Shown piece by piece: positions 55,270 through 64,000 of a stretch of DNA of 64,000 bases. Positions within the stretch are counted from its first letter, which is position 1. Each line of letters opens with the position of its first letter. The notes beneath the pieces were generated by a model that was not told where the DNA came from, made no database searches, and saw only the letters and a list, made by a program, of their open reading frames with translations. The stretch lies in NCBI GenBank assembly GCA_037953745.1, contig JBAKBP010007099.1:39234-103233 (forward strand), written 5' to 3'. The position numbers and the translations under genes are program-made. This DNA is from Lithodes maja. Taxonomy: Eukaryota; Arthropoda; Malacostraca; Decapoda; Lithodidae.

Positions 55270-58008
55270 TCAAGGGACGTTCGAGCCAAAATGCCTGGAC
55301 ACACGGAGTTTGAAGCAATTTAAGTCATAGGAAGAGGGAAAGACTGATTCTGGGAGAGAGTTCCAGAGCTCAGATGTTGAGTAGAAGAAAGTTTGAGAGT
55401 AACGTTTCACTCTTGGGTTGGAGAGTTGCACAGAGTAGGGGTGGGATTGAGTTGCAAGACGGGTACCACGTGCCCTACGTAAAGGAGGTGGTATGCACTG
55501 GGATAGCTCTGAGGAACACTGATTATTATAGTAGCGATAGAATAGCGAGAGAGATGCAACATTGCGGCGGAGAGAGAGAGATTGCAGAGAGTTGGTGAGT
55601 GGACGGGAGTTAATGATACGAAAGGCCTTCCTTTCAACTTTGTCTAGGAGAGCGGTGTGAGAGGAACCTCCCCACACATGTGAACAATACTCAATACAAG
55701 GGCGCACTATGCCCCTGTACAGAGCAAGAAGCTGTGCAGGGGAAAAGAACCCCCTAAGGCGGTTGAGCACACCCAGCTTCTGGGAGGCTGCCTTAGCAAG
55801 ACTGGTAATATGGTCCTTCCAAATGAGAGCAGAAGAAAAAGAGACACCAAGAATATTGAGAGAAGATGAAGGGTTGATTTTTGTATTGTTGAAGAATAAG
55901 GGATAGTCCGCTGGGAGATCCTGATGGGTAGATAGATGGAGAAATTGTGTTTTGGAAGCATTAAAGTTAACAAGGTTTTCTCTGCCCCAATTGGAAATAG
56001 TATTTAGATCAGAATTTAAGAGTTCTATGGCTTCATTACGTTTGTCGTTGAGGGATTGCTGGCTGGGGCGTTCTGAAAAACTAATGGAGTAGTGTAAGGT
56101 TGAGTCGTCTGCGTATGAATGGATGGGAATTAAGGTACAGTTAAGGAGATCATTTATAAAAATTAGAAAGAGAATAGGAGATAGGACAGAGCCCTGAGGA
56201 ACACCGGAGTTTATAGGGTGAGGAAGTGAACAATGGCCGTCCACAACCGCAGCTATGGAACGGCCGGAAAGGAAATTAGAGACAAAGGCACAGATGGAGG
56301 GATAGAAACCGAAGGAGGGTAGTTTAGAAATTAAAGATTTATGCCAGACTCTATCGAAGGCTTTCGATATGTCTAGTGCAATAGAAAAAGTCTCACCGAA
56401 GTCCCGAAAGGAGGATGACCAAGAGTTAATAAGATATGAAAGAAGATCACCAGTAGAGCGACCCTTAAGGAAGCCATACTGGCGATCTGAGAGCAGATTA
56501 TGAGAAGAGAAATGCTTAAGAAATTTGGAAGCAAGAATAGTTTCAAAAACTTTAGAAAGACAAGAGATAAGAGCAATTGGACGATAGTTGGAGGGTTGAG
56601 AGCGGTCACCCTTCTTTGGGACAGGTTGAATGTGAGCAAACTTCCAGCATGAAGGGAAGACGTTAGAGGATAGACAGAGACGAAAGAGTTTGCCTAGGCA
56701 GGGAGTCAGCACGGAAGCACAGTTTTTGAGAACAACAGGAGGAACACCGTCCGGACCGTACGCCTTATTAGTGTTAAGCCCAGAGAGGGTAGAAAGTACA
56801 TCTTTAGAAGAGATTAGGATATTAGGCATAAGTAAGAGAGAGGAGGGCGGAGAGGGAGGAATAGCTCCGGAATCATCCAAGGTGGAGTTTCTAGCAAAAG
56901 TTTGAGCGAAGAGTTTAGCTTTGTCAGAGGAAGAAGTGATGGTTGTGCCATCAGAGTGGGAAAGGGGAGGGAAAGACGAGGAAGAGAAATTGTTGGAGAG
57001 GTTTTTGGCTAGATGCCAGAAAGCTTGGGAAGAGCTAGAGTTGGATAGTTCAGTGCATTTATTATTGATGAAAGAGTGTTTGGCAAGTCGAAGAACAGAT
57101 TTGGCTTGATTCCGGGCAGAAACATATGAAGAATGAGAGTCTTGAGTTTTAAGGCGTCGGTACCGTTTGAATGCTTCCTCCTTATTGCGGACAGCAGTAG
57201 AACAGGCGTGAGTAAACCAAGATTTTTTAGCATTAGTCTGAGAGAAAGAGAATGGAATGTATGCTTCCATGCCCGATAGGATTACCTCGGTAATGCGTTC
57301 AGCACTCTCCGAGGGTCCTCGGCCATGGAAGCAGAAATCATTCCATGGGAAATCAAAGAAGTACTGCCGAAGAGCCTCCCAGTCGGCAGCGCCAAAGTGC
57401 CACAAGCGCCGCCGGCTAGGAGGATCGGGTGGCTGTACTGGAGAGATAGGACAGGTGACAGAGATAAGTTTATGGTCGGAGGAGCCCAAAGGAGAGAAAA
57501 GATCGACAGTATAAGAAGAAGGGTTAGAAGTTAGAAACAGGTCAAGAATGTTGGGCCGATCTCCGATGCGATCCGGGATACGGGTGGGTTGCTGAACTAA
57601 CTGCTCTAGGTCATTTAGGATAGAAAAGACGTAGGCTTGTTCACCAGGTGGATCAGTAGTGTGAGAGGAGAGCCATTGGCGGTGGTGAACGTTGAAATCT
57701 CCTAAGATGGAGATTTCTGAGAAAGGAGAAATGGATAGAATGTGTTCCACTGTAGGGTTTAGATAGTCAAAGAATTTAGGAAAGTTGGTAGAGTTAGGGG
57801 AAAGATAGACAGCACAGAAATATTTAGTAAGAGAATGACAGGAAAGTTTGAGCCATAAAGTTGAGAATTCAGAGGAGTCGAAATTGGGAACACGAGAGCA
57901 AGTGAGTTTGTTGTGCACATATGCACAACATCCGCCATTGGCTTTGAAACTAGGATAGAGAAAGTAGGAGGATACAGAGAAGGGGTTGCTGGATGTTGCT
58001 ACAGACAC
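55270..58008 (-). CDS. Jockey-like LINE ORF2: endonuclease (partial) - reverse transcriptase
   Basis: An uninterrupted frame of 912 codons. The N-terminal part has the APE-type endonuclease from just after the LTETQ motif (which lies in-frame before the first ATG), with ISILGDFNVHHRQW and SSDHKLISVTC. RT follows with VPKKGDRSQPSNYRPIALIS, ALDISKAFDRVWHKSL (motif A), SGVPQGSVLSPILFLIFIND (motif B) and SYADDSTLHYS (catalytic YADD). The C-terminus has RPCIEYCSHVWGGSS and ends HFGSNVP. Lack of stops suggests recent arrival, but the start of the endonuclease and ORF1 are missing, so it could not mobilise itself. Jockey, CR1 and related clades are hard to separate by eye; Jockey-like is my best guess. 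Confidence 0.85.
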   Translation of the reverse strand: MSVATSSNPFSVSSYFLYPSFKANGGCCAYVHNKLTCSRVPNFDSSEFSTLWLKLSCHSLTKYFCAVYLSPNSTNFPKFFDYLNPTVEHILSISPFSEISILGDFNVHHRQWLSSHTTDPPGEQAYVFSILNDLEQLVQQPTRIPDRIGDRPNILDLFLTSNPSSYTVDLFSPLGSSDHKLISVTCPISPVQPPDPPSRRRLWHFGAADWEALRQYFFDFPWNDFCFHGRGPSESAERITEVILSGMEAYIPFSFSQTNAKKSWFTHACSTAVRNKEEAFKRYRRLKTQDSHSSYVSARNQAKSVLRLAKHSFINNKCTELSNSSSSQAFWHLAKNLSNNFSSSSFPPLSHSDGTTITSSSDKAKLFAQTFARNSTLDDSGAIPPSPPSSLLLMPNILISSKDVLSTLSGLNTNKAYGPDGVPPVVLKNCASVLTPCLGKLFRLCLSSNVFPSCWKFAHIQPVPKKGDRSQPSNYRPIALISCLSKVFETILASKFLKHFSSHNLLSDRQYGFLKGRSTGDLLSYLINSWSSSFRDFGETFSIALDISKAFDRVWHKSLISKLPSFGFYPSICAFVSNFLSGRSIAAVVDGHCSLPHPINSGVPQGSVLSPILFLIFINDLLNCTLIPIHSYADDSTLHYSISFSERPSQQSLNDKRNEAIELLNSDLNTISNWGRENLVNFNASKTQFLHLSTHQDLPADYPLFFNNTKINPSSSLNILGVSFSSALIWKDHITSLAKAASQKLGVLNRLRGFFSPAQLLALYRGIVRPCIEYCSHVWGGSSHTALLDKVERKAFRIINSRPLTNSLQSLSLRRNVASLSLFYRYYNNQCSSELSQCIPPPLRRARGTRLATQSHPYSVQLSNPRVKRYSQTFFYSTSELWNSLPESVFPSSYDLNCFKLRVSRHFGSNVP

Positions 58009-58042
58009 CTGGGTTTCGGTGAGGAAACAGGTTGGTGTTTAA

Positions 58043-58046
58043 CTTG
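58043..58046. other. Target site duplication of solo LTR (left)
   Basis: cttg directly before tgtgacg; repeated at 59942-59945. Confidence 0.8.
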
Positions 58047-59941
58047 TGTGACGCTCCTGCATAGTAGCCACGTGCGGGCATGCGCGAGTGTCGGCTGCCC
58101 AGCCGTTTAGAAACCGGCTGGCGGCAGCCGGCCGGCCGGCTTTTCCTTAGTATATATCCTACGACAATGTAACTAATGTCTGGGATATTCTTATATTGTT
58201 TCACAGCTTGTAGCTGCCCTTATTCTTAACCAACGCATCTTAGTATATTTTATTCTCGATAGTTGATTGTTTCATTATAATATATAAGAAGTAAGTCTAG
58301 TGAGAGTGGGAGGAGACGAGCGGGCGAGAGAGACCGGCTGGGGGACGTTGCTTTGCGCGGGCGCGGAGAGACTAGCTTGGGACGAGCCTGATGTTGCCAA
58401 TCTGATCGCAACGTTAGGCTTAGTTTCGACTCACGCAAGGGGTAGAGGATTTTGACCCGGCAACGGTGTTGAGTGTTGCCAAGCATGGGATGTATTTCGC
58501 ATGCCTAGGATGGGGCCCAGACAGATTCAAGACTTAGAGCTCACCTCACTGTCGTAGCCTTCGGACCCCCTTGATATCTATCCCTCTCAACCCCACTTAG
58601 AAACATTCTCTCTTACTTTGTATACCTTCTTTCCACTACTTCACCAATCTATCTAATTATCCCATCCCCTTGATAGACCTTATATCTATTATTGTATTAA
58701 CGACGAGCTCTCAGATAATTAGATAGGATTTTGGGCCTTATGCAGAGATGTAATTGTTAATGAGACCTAGGAAGCTTTTTTGTTGTCTCATATTTGGTGG
58801 TTTCATGCTTGCTAGTGTGTTCTTGTGGCAGGTGAGCAGGGGCTAGACCGGAGGGGAGGTTTTTTGCGATCCTTTAAGTAAAGTCTGCTGGTGCGAGTCC
58901 TGTGGACCTGCACGACTAGGATACCCGTGGGAGTCTGGGGGCATTTTCTTGTCTGTGTGCCTGTGTGTCTAGTGTTGTGTTGTGTGAGGGCCCTTGCCTA
59001 GTCCACTCAGCACTGCGCTAGCACGTCTTGCGTTTGTTTTAGGGTCGCCAGGGGAGAGTCAGATACTTGGGATCTGAGTCTCTCAAGAGAGCACCCTTTC
59101 AATTAGAGTAATTTGGCGCACAGACTTGGGAACGTCCCTAGGCTAGAGCAGGTGGCTCAGCCCGGGTATCCGAAGCCTATATCCTTCTGGCTAGACCTCT
59201 GCCGCCTGGCAGATTAACAGCTAGTGGTTTATTATATCTGTATGCTTGTTATTGTGACACAGTTTACCGTTTTTGTGAGCATTGTGAGTCAGGGTGTGGC
59301 TTAGAGACTCTGTCCGAGCAGGCTTGCCTGACTAAGAGTGAGAAGCACACCTGTATGTGGTTATGTTGCGAGTTGCTACCTTTATTTAATTATACCTATG
59401 CCATTATACACTGTATGGCCTATCACTAGTATTTATTCCTGCTTATGAGATAAGAGTTCTCTAAATCCGTAACGTACTTTCTTTGCTAAGCATCAGATCC
59501 TACAGTAGCCGCATGCAGTTTAGAAACCTGCATCTTGTCTACCTGTACGATGTTTTGAGGACTGTTTGCTTTCACCTTCTTTCACGCAGGGGTGATTAGT
59601 TGTATTAATTAACGTAATGTTAAATGTACTTTCTTCTAGTTTGTTATTAAATTGTTTCTGCAATTTAATTCCGTTATCTATCTTTTCCTTGAAGCTTTAA
59701 GTCAACTTAATTGTGTGATCTTTTATATAGCCTGCTTGACTATCAGCAGTCTATAGTGCGTGCACCCTGTAACCGAGTCATAGGATACCTTGTTGTCCAG
59801 GCAGGACTCTTGATGGTTTAGGGTGGTTTGTTGCCTGGGTTTATAGATAAGGGTTGGATCTAGCGTTTTCCATTGTTGCTTGTTGCCGCATACCTAGTCC
59901 AATAGAAAGAGCCCAGTGTTTATATATCCCAGGACGTAACA
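58047..59941 (+). mobile_element. Solo LTR of a Gmr1-like element
   Basis: 1895 bp, TGTGACGC...CGTAACA, the termini of elements 2 and 3, with the 4-bp duplication cttg on both sides. The block near 59045-59170 (gtcgccaggggagagtcaga, ctctcaagagagcaccc) matches the LTR of element 3 (62670-62770). No internal region is present, so it arose by LTR-LTR recombination. Small frames inside are not genes. Confidence 0.85.
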
Positions 59942-59945
59942 CTTG

Positions 59946-60962
59946 TAAAGCGCGAAACTATGGTAGTTCAAACCCTCCTGCCAAGCGAAGGTATTTGGTT
60001 CTATTCGGACGAAAATCGTCATTTGTACCACATTTATAATTATTACTTATTCATATGCACCAATTTTGCTTTCAATATGAACATATGAACATTTAAGAGC
60101 AATAAAAGAAGTGGGAATGGCATTTGGGGGTGAAAAGACGTATTATTCCCGCCCGGTCGTATCATGAGGCGAGAGCCGGGGCAGCGAATTACCTCCCTCT
60201 CCGAGCTGTAGAGCGAAAGTGAGGCCTTGCACAAGAAGTCTCTCTGTTGCAAGGATCTCTAGCTGCCTCACCCTGTTAAAGAGACTGCTTGAGGGAAATT
60301 TGCGCCAAAAAGTACCCGATTAAAGGGGGAATAAGAGGAAAAATAGCAGATAATTGAGGAGGGGGGAAAAGGGGGAGAAGAAGGGGAAAGGGGGGAGGGG
60401 GGACACATATGTAGGAGTGGTAGAAAGTAATGGAGGGGAATTATTTCACCTAATCACAAATTGCTTTGTTTTGAGTGCCAGTGGGGTGTTTTAAAGTTTG
60501 TTTTATGCTCTGGTTATATTGAGGACGGTCCTAGTGCACCACAAAAACCTCTATTGAGGACGGTTGCCATTTATGGGTTAATGTGGCATTGTGCGGCATC
60601 TATAGAAAGCGAAGGTTATGGGGGGTCATCTTCCAGTGCGACCTGTTGATTTCCCCCCAGGTAATCTACATAATCTAAGCAAATAGTTTGCAATGTTGAA
60701 ACATGGATGGTAATATTAGTAATAGCAGTAATACTAGTAGTAGTAATAATCGAGAATGTTTATTTTGGTTGGTTAAATCATACTTACTGGATAGTACAGT
60801 AAAGTAAGGCTTTTCATAAATATTTAAATACATATATACATAAATATAATCCTACTAACCTTGTGTGAAACCTGACTCAATTAGTAGCTTAGTTATCGAT
60901 AAGTATAGATATAATAAGGAACTACTACTTTTTTTGCCAAGTTTTCAACATAAATAGCAAAT
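59946..60962. other. No gene seen
   Basis: Contains a purine-rich tract (60340-60405), an ATT/AGTAAT-rich region near 60700-60760, and a short repeated block (attgaggacggt at 60517 and 60553). No coding evidence. Confidence 0.45.
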
Positions 60963-61723
60963 TTGTCTACATCTATCTATATGCTCAGGCCCAATCCCCA
61001 TTTTGGGGGTAGCCGACTCAAGACAGAGCAAGAACAGGGAAAACACAAAAACAACATAAAACAAAAAATAAACAGAGATAAAAAACACAAACTCACACAC
61101 ATCCAGGTCACCCAGGAGAAGACCCAGAGACCAGGGTTACCAAGGTCGCTCCAGCACTCCCCCAGCCCCTGACCACCCGGAGAGGTTCCGATCTCGGCAG
61201 GCAGACATGCAGCGGAGCCAAAGCCACAAGCCCTCCCACCACACTTCCAGGCACACCCTTCATATTAATCGTCCCCCCGGGCCAGGCGCCTGATGGACTA
61301 TTATCTAGTCGAACTTGCGCCCGACCCCTTACTCCAAATGACCACGTGTTCACTCAACTATTCACAAGCATTCTCCATTCACTCCTGTCCACCACCACTT
61401 CCCCTGCCTGATCTATAGTCATTCCTCTATCATCCAAAGCCTTTCTTACACAGTCTCTCCATCTCAATGGGGGTCTTCCTGCCCTTCTATCTCCCCTTGT
61501 ACCTGACTCACATATTCTCTTTGTAAGCCTTTCATCTCCCATTCGTTCAACATGACCATACCAGCTCAGCACCCTTCTGTCCACTCTGGCTGACAAATGT
61601 TCCTGCTGCCCCACTCTCCTACGTATCTCTTCATTCCTCAATCTGTCTCTACGAGTAACTCCACACATACTCCTCAAGCAGCTCATCTCCATCACATCCA
61701 GCTCTCTTTTCTCCTTTTTCTTC
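60963..61723 (-). mobile_element. RTE-like LINE 3' end
   Basis: Minus-strand ORF2 tail (61695-61354) followed by about 390 bp of 3' UTR ending in a ctatctatatg-type simple repeat. Its upstream part is replaced by the LTR of element 3, which inserted here or arrived by recombination. Confidence 0.6.
61354..61695 (-). pseudogene. LINE ORF2 C-terminal fragment (RTE-like)
   Basis: Encodes DRLRNEEIRRRVGQQEHLSA, RVDRRVLSWYGHVERMGDER and RPPLRWRDCVRKALDDRG, the highly recurrent tail found C-terminal to the RT in invertebrate LINEs of RTE and related types. No RT catalytic motif remains. It ends at a TAG or TAA after MLVNS. The family level is uncertain. Function of this tail is unknown (possibly nucleic-acid binding). 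Confidence 0.65.
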
Positions 61724-63539
61724 TGTGACGCATGTCGAGTATGAGCATGCTGTACAGAACGCCCAGTCAGGCCCCACTCTCGCTAGGATCGTCAGGGCAG
61801 GAACTTTGGCTGTAGTCTGTGTAGAGTTTCCTAACTCAGTTTATGTGAACCGTTGTACTATAAGTATTATCATTATGTATTTTGTTTTCTTCTAAGTCAA
61901 CGAGTTCTATTTTATATCATTAGATATAAGTATTGTGTGTGGGATTTATATATATATAATGATGCGAAGAGAGAGAGAGTTATGTAACACCGACCAGTGA
62001 GCGCGCCACGAGGGGTAGGCCTAATTCCCCCCTCCCTCCCTCCTCAAGCGTGGGAAGTTCTTTGTCGATCCCCGATTGAGAGAGTATGTGACGTCATGAT
62101 TGCCGTTATGCTCGCTACGGGGCCGAGTATAAAAAGGGAGGTCCCGCCGCATTTTCCTCAGAACTCATCAGGCAAAGCGACTTCTCATATCCCTTGCAAC
62201 TATCCATATTCTTCCGACTGATGTGAACTTTCTCTACTCTCTGAACAGCCTATCTTCTACTCTTCTCGTCCCTGTGTAACCTCCATGACCCCTTTGGTGC
62301 AGATTTAGTCAGCCAAAGTATTATCGCTTGAGTTCTCACGAGATAAGTGCCTGTTAGATAGCCTATTTTTGGAAGGGTTAACTAGAATAGGATTGATTGA
62401 TGTTTGTTGCACTCGTATATGTATTTCCCTGTGTACTATTATTCATGTTCCTGTTTTCTGCTGGTTTAGGTAATGCTAGACTGGGATAGGGTTCCTCGAG
62501 TTGTGATTTCCTATGAGTGCTAGGTTGGTTGAACCAGCACAATTGCAACGGAGACGTGGGAAGCCTAGGGGGTCTTTTTGATTGTGTACCGTGGGAGTTT
62601 AGCACTGTGTTGCGAGTGAGGGCTTTTGCCTGTGCCACCCAACACTGTGCTATCTCATTTGCTTGACTTTGAGAGGATCGCCAGGAGAGAACCAGATACT
62701 AGTGATCTGGATCTCTCAAGAGAGCATCCCGTCAATTACCGTAATTTGGCCGCACAGTCTTAAGGACCTCGCTAGGCTACGAGCCGCTTGCTCAGCCATT
62801 GTCTCTTAACCTTAGATATCCCAGCTAGACTTTGCTCGACCAGCAGATACAGCATAGTGTTGAAGCTTCTCCTTATGTATATTATTGTTTAAGCACTATT
62901 GATTTCATGTGTGGCACGCTTAGCTACTTCAGAGATTAGTGGCCCACGAGCACAATCTTAGTAGGCTATTGCCAGTGCATTGTCGGAGTACTTCTTCTTA
63001 ATGTTTGCCATATCCTATTGCTTATTCTTATAATTCTTCTTATGTCAATTTAAAGCCTTTAATTACCAGTGAGTTATTCATTAAATTGCTGTTCAAAATC
63101 CGATACTTACTTCTTATGAGTATTCGAGAAGCATCTAACTTATCAGAAGATTCCTTGCTTGATGCTCGAGGACTATTGTTTAACGTAACGTAATAGTGCC
63201 GATCCGAAGTAGAGGGTGGAGGACTTCTTAAGTTCTTAGTTCAAGGGTGGATTACTTCGGCTTCGGCCAACACTATTCTTTAGTGTTGTAGTACTTTCTT
63301 CTTTGTTTGATTGTTGACCAGACTAGATAACTCCCGTCTTGCTATTAGTCTGTTGTGTGAAACGCTAGTACCGAGTTCTTGTATACCCCGTTATAGCAGA
63401 TAGAACTCTGGAGGGTAGTGGCGTTTTTTGTTCGGCTGGCAGTACTCTGGGGTTGGGATCGTGTGTTTCCGTTGTGGCAGCGAGCCATACTCGAGTCCTG
63501 TGTAAGAGCCCTAGTGTACCCGAGTGCCCGGTCGTAACA
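61724..63539 (+). mobile_element. 5' LTR of element 3 (Gmr1-like)
   Basis: 1816 bp, TGTGACGC...CGTAACA. Reverse complement of the LTRs of element 2 over its whole length (for example the 63200-63290 block against 11060-11150), with appreciable divergence. The four bases before it are cttc; the matching duplication should appear beyond the window end. Confidence 0.92.
62128..62139 (+). promoter_or_regulatory. TATA box of the element 3 LTR
   Basis: TATAAAAAGGGA, identical to the box in both LTRs of element 2. Confidence 0.65.
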
Positions 63540-63558
63540 AATGGCGACCTTGCTTAGG
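63540..63558 (+). promoter_or_regulatory. Primer binding site of element 3
   Basis: aatggcgaccttgcttagg directly after the LTR; TGGCGACC fits an arginine-type tRNA 3' end. Confidence 0.7.
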
Positions 63559-63753
63559 ATTTTGTGAACAGTATAATTTTTTGCAGAGTTGTACAACATT
63601 TGTTTGTTGGTACTTTAGCGTACATATTGAAGAATATTTTTTTTTGTAAGGCAATTAGGAGAGCATTTAAGAGACTCCAGTTAATTTAGTAATTAGTGCT
63701 TGCATAAGGGAGTTTAACACTTTTGTCTCGAGAATTTTTTGGTGAACTTCAGT

Positions 63754-64000
63754 ATGTCGGGCCCTAGTACTGACGAGGAGCGAGAGATGCTAAGTGAGGA
63801 GGTGCCGTTAGTAACTAGTGAGGAGGATGCTAGACTTTTTGTGAGTAAGCAGTACCATGTGACGGAGGAGAGGCTGACTGGGGTGAATGTTTATGGCTTG
63901 CACCTGATAGCCAAGGTTTTGGGTCTATCCAATGTAGGAGGAATGTCCAAGGGGGAGCTGATTTCCTGGGTGTTGCGTGGGCGACATGGGGTTTCGGAGG
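63754..64000 (+). CDS. gag N-terminus of element 3 (runs off window)
   Basis: Start chosen at the first ATG after the leader (agtATGtcg); the frame is open to the window end, 82 codons. It begins with an acidic stretch (STDEEREMLSEEVPL), then VTSEEDARLFVSKQYHVTEE, and YGLHLIAKVLGLSNVGGMSK followed by GELISWVL, which has the helix-turn-helix look of a SAP motif. The same protein start in element 2 is broken by a frameshift near 17915, whereas here it is continuous, so this copy may be better preserved. The remainder of gag and pol is outside the window. Confidence 0.82.
   Translation, partial: MSGPSTDEEREMLSEEVPLVTSEEDARLFVSKQYHVTEERLTGVNVYGLHLIAKVLGLSNVGGMSKGELISWVLRGRHGVSE

Larger units (their letters stand above)
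55167..58046 (-). mobile_element. Jockey-like LINE, best preserved copy
   Basis: Poly(A) tail seen as the T run 55167-55188, a short 3' UTR with a stem-loop, and a long open ORF2. The 5' end is cut inside the endonuclease at the solo LTR boundary, so ORF1 is absent. Fragments of this family also occur at 4262-4461, 7622-7710, 22136-25241 and 42130-43420. Confidence 0.9.

Noticed and set aside
58250..58486. 78-codon minus-strand frame
   Set aside because: Lies inside the solo LTR and is not shared as a frame with the other LTRs.
61997..62221. 74-codon plus-strand frame across the TATA box region
   Set aside because: Within the LTR promoter area; not supported by the element 2 LTR.

Overview
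Eukaryotic, almost certainly arthropod and probably decapod-crustacean, repeat-dominated DNA. The inference rests on a short (TTAGG)n telomere-type array, very dense microsatellites and minisatellites, tRNA-derived SINEs, and layered LTR, LINE and piggyBac elements. No bacterial gene organisation and no complete host gene is visible. One 52-nt stretch at 8926-8977 looks like a spliced host exon.

Layout. 1-7621: a minus-strand Gypsy-type LTR element (element 1), cut by the window edge, internally deleted and carrying a LINE 3' end in gag. 7622-9180: LINE scrap, a 205-bp TTAA MITE, SSRs and the candidate exon. 9181-26397: a piggyBac-type transposon (minus strand) opened up by at least three insertions: a 9.4-kb LTR element (element 2, 10801-20185, TSD cgag), a TTAA element containing another TTAA MITE (21074-22135), and a 3.1-kb Jockey-like LINE (22136-25241) that itself holds a dimeric TTAA MITE. 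26398-28600: SSRs, TTAGG repeats, a SINE and a minisatellite. 28598-33600: a nearly full-length CR1/L2-type LINE (minus) with a MITE in its RT. 34698-35510: a Penelope-like RT relic. 35518-35910 and 36347-40667: two further CR1 copies, the second with two MITEs. 41008-55074: mostly decayed dispersed repeats, two SINE families and five large tandem arrays. 55167-58046: the best preserved Jockey-like LINE (912-codon open frame). 58047-59941: a solo LTR with TSD cttg. 60963-61723: an RTE-like LINE tail. 61724-64000: the 5' LTR, primer site and gag start of element 3, a plus-strand relative of element 2 running off the window.

The most interesting biology is element 2 and its relatives. Domains read gag - protease - integrase - reverse transcriptase - RNase H, so integrase precedes RT although all sequences are Gypsy/Ty3-like. 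With a SCAN-like capsid segment this matches the Gmr1-like clade. The second theme is heavy TTAA-targeted MITE traffic, probably driven by piggyBac-type transposases, including two unrelated MITEs at the same TTAA of two CR1 copies. The third is tandem-array birth, including a 59-bp minisatellite made from LINE coding sequence.
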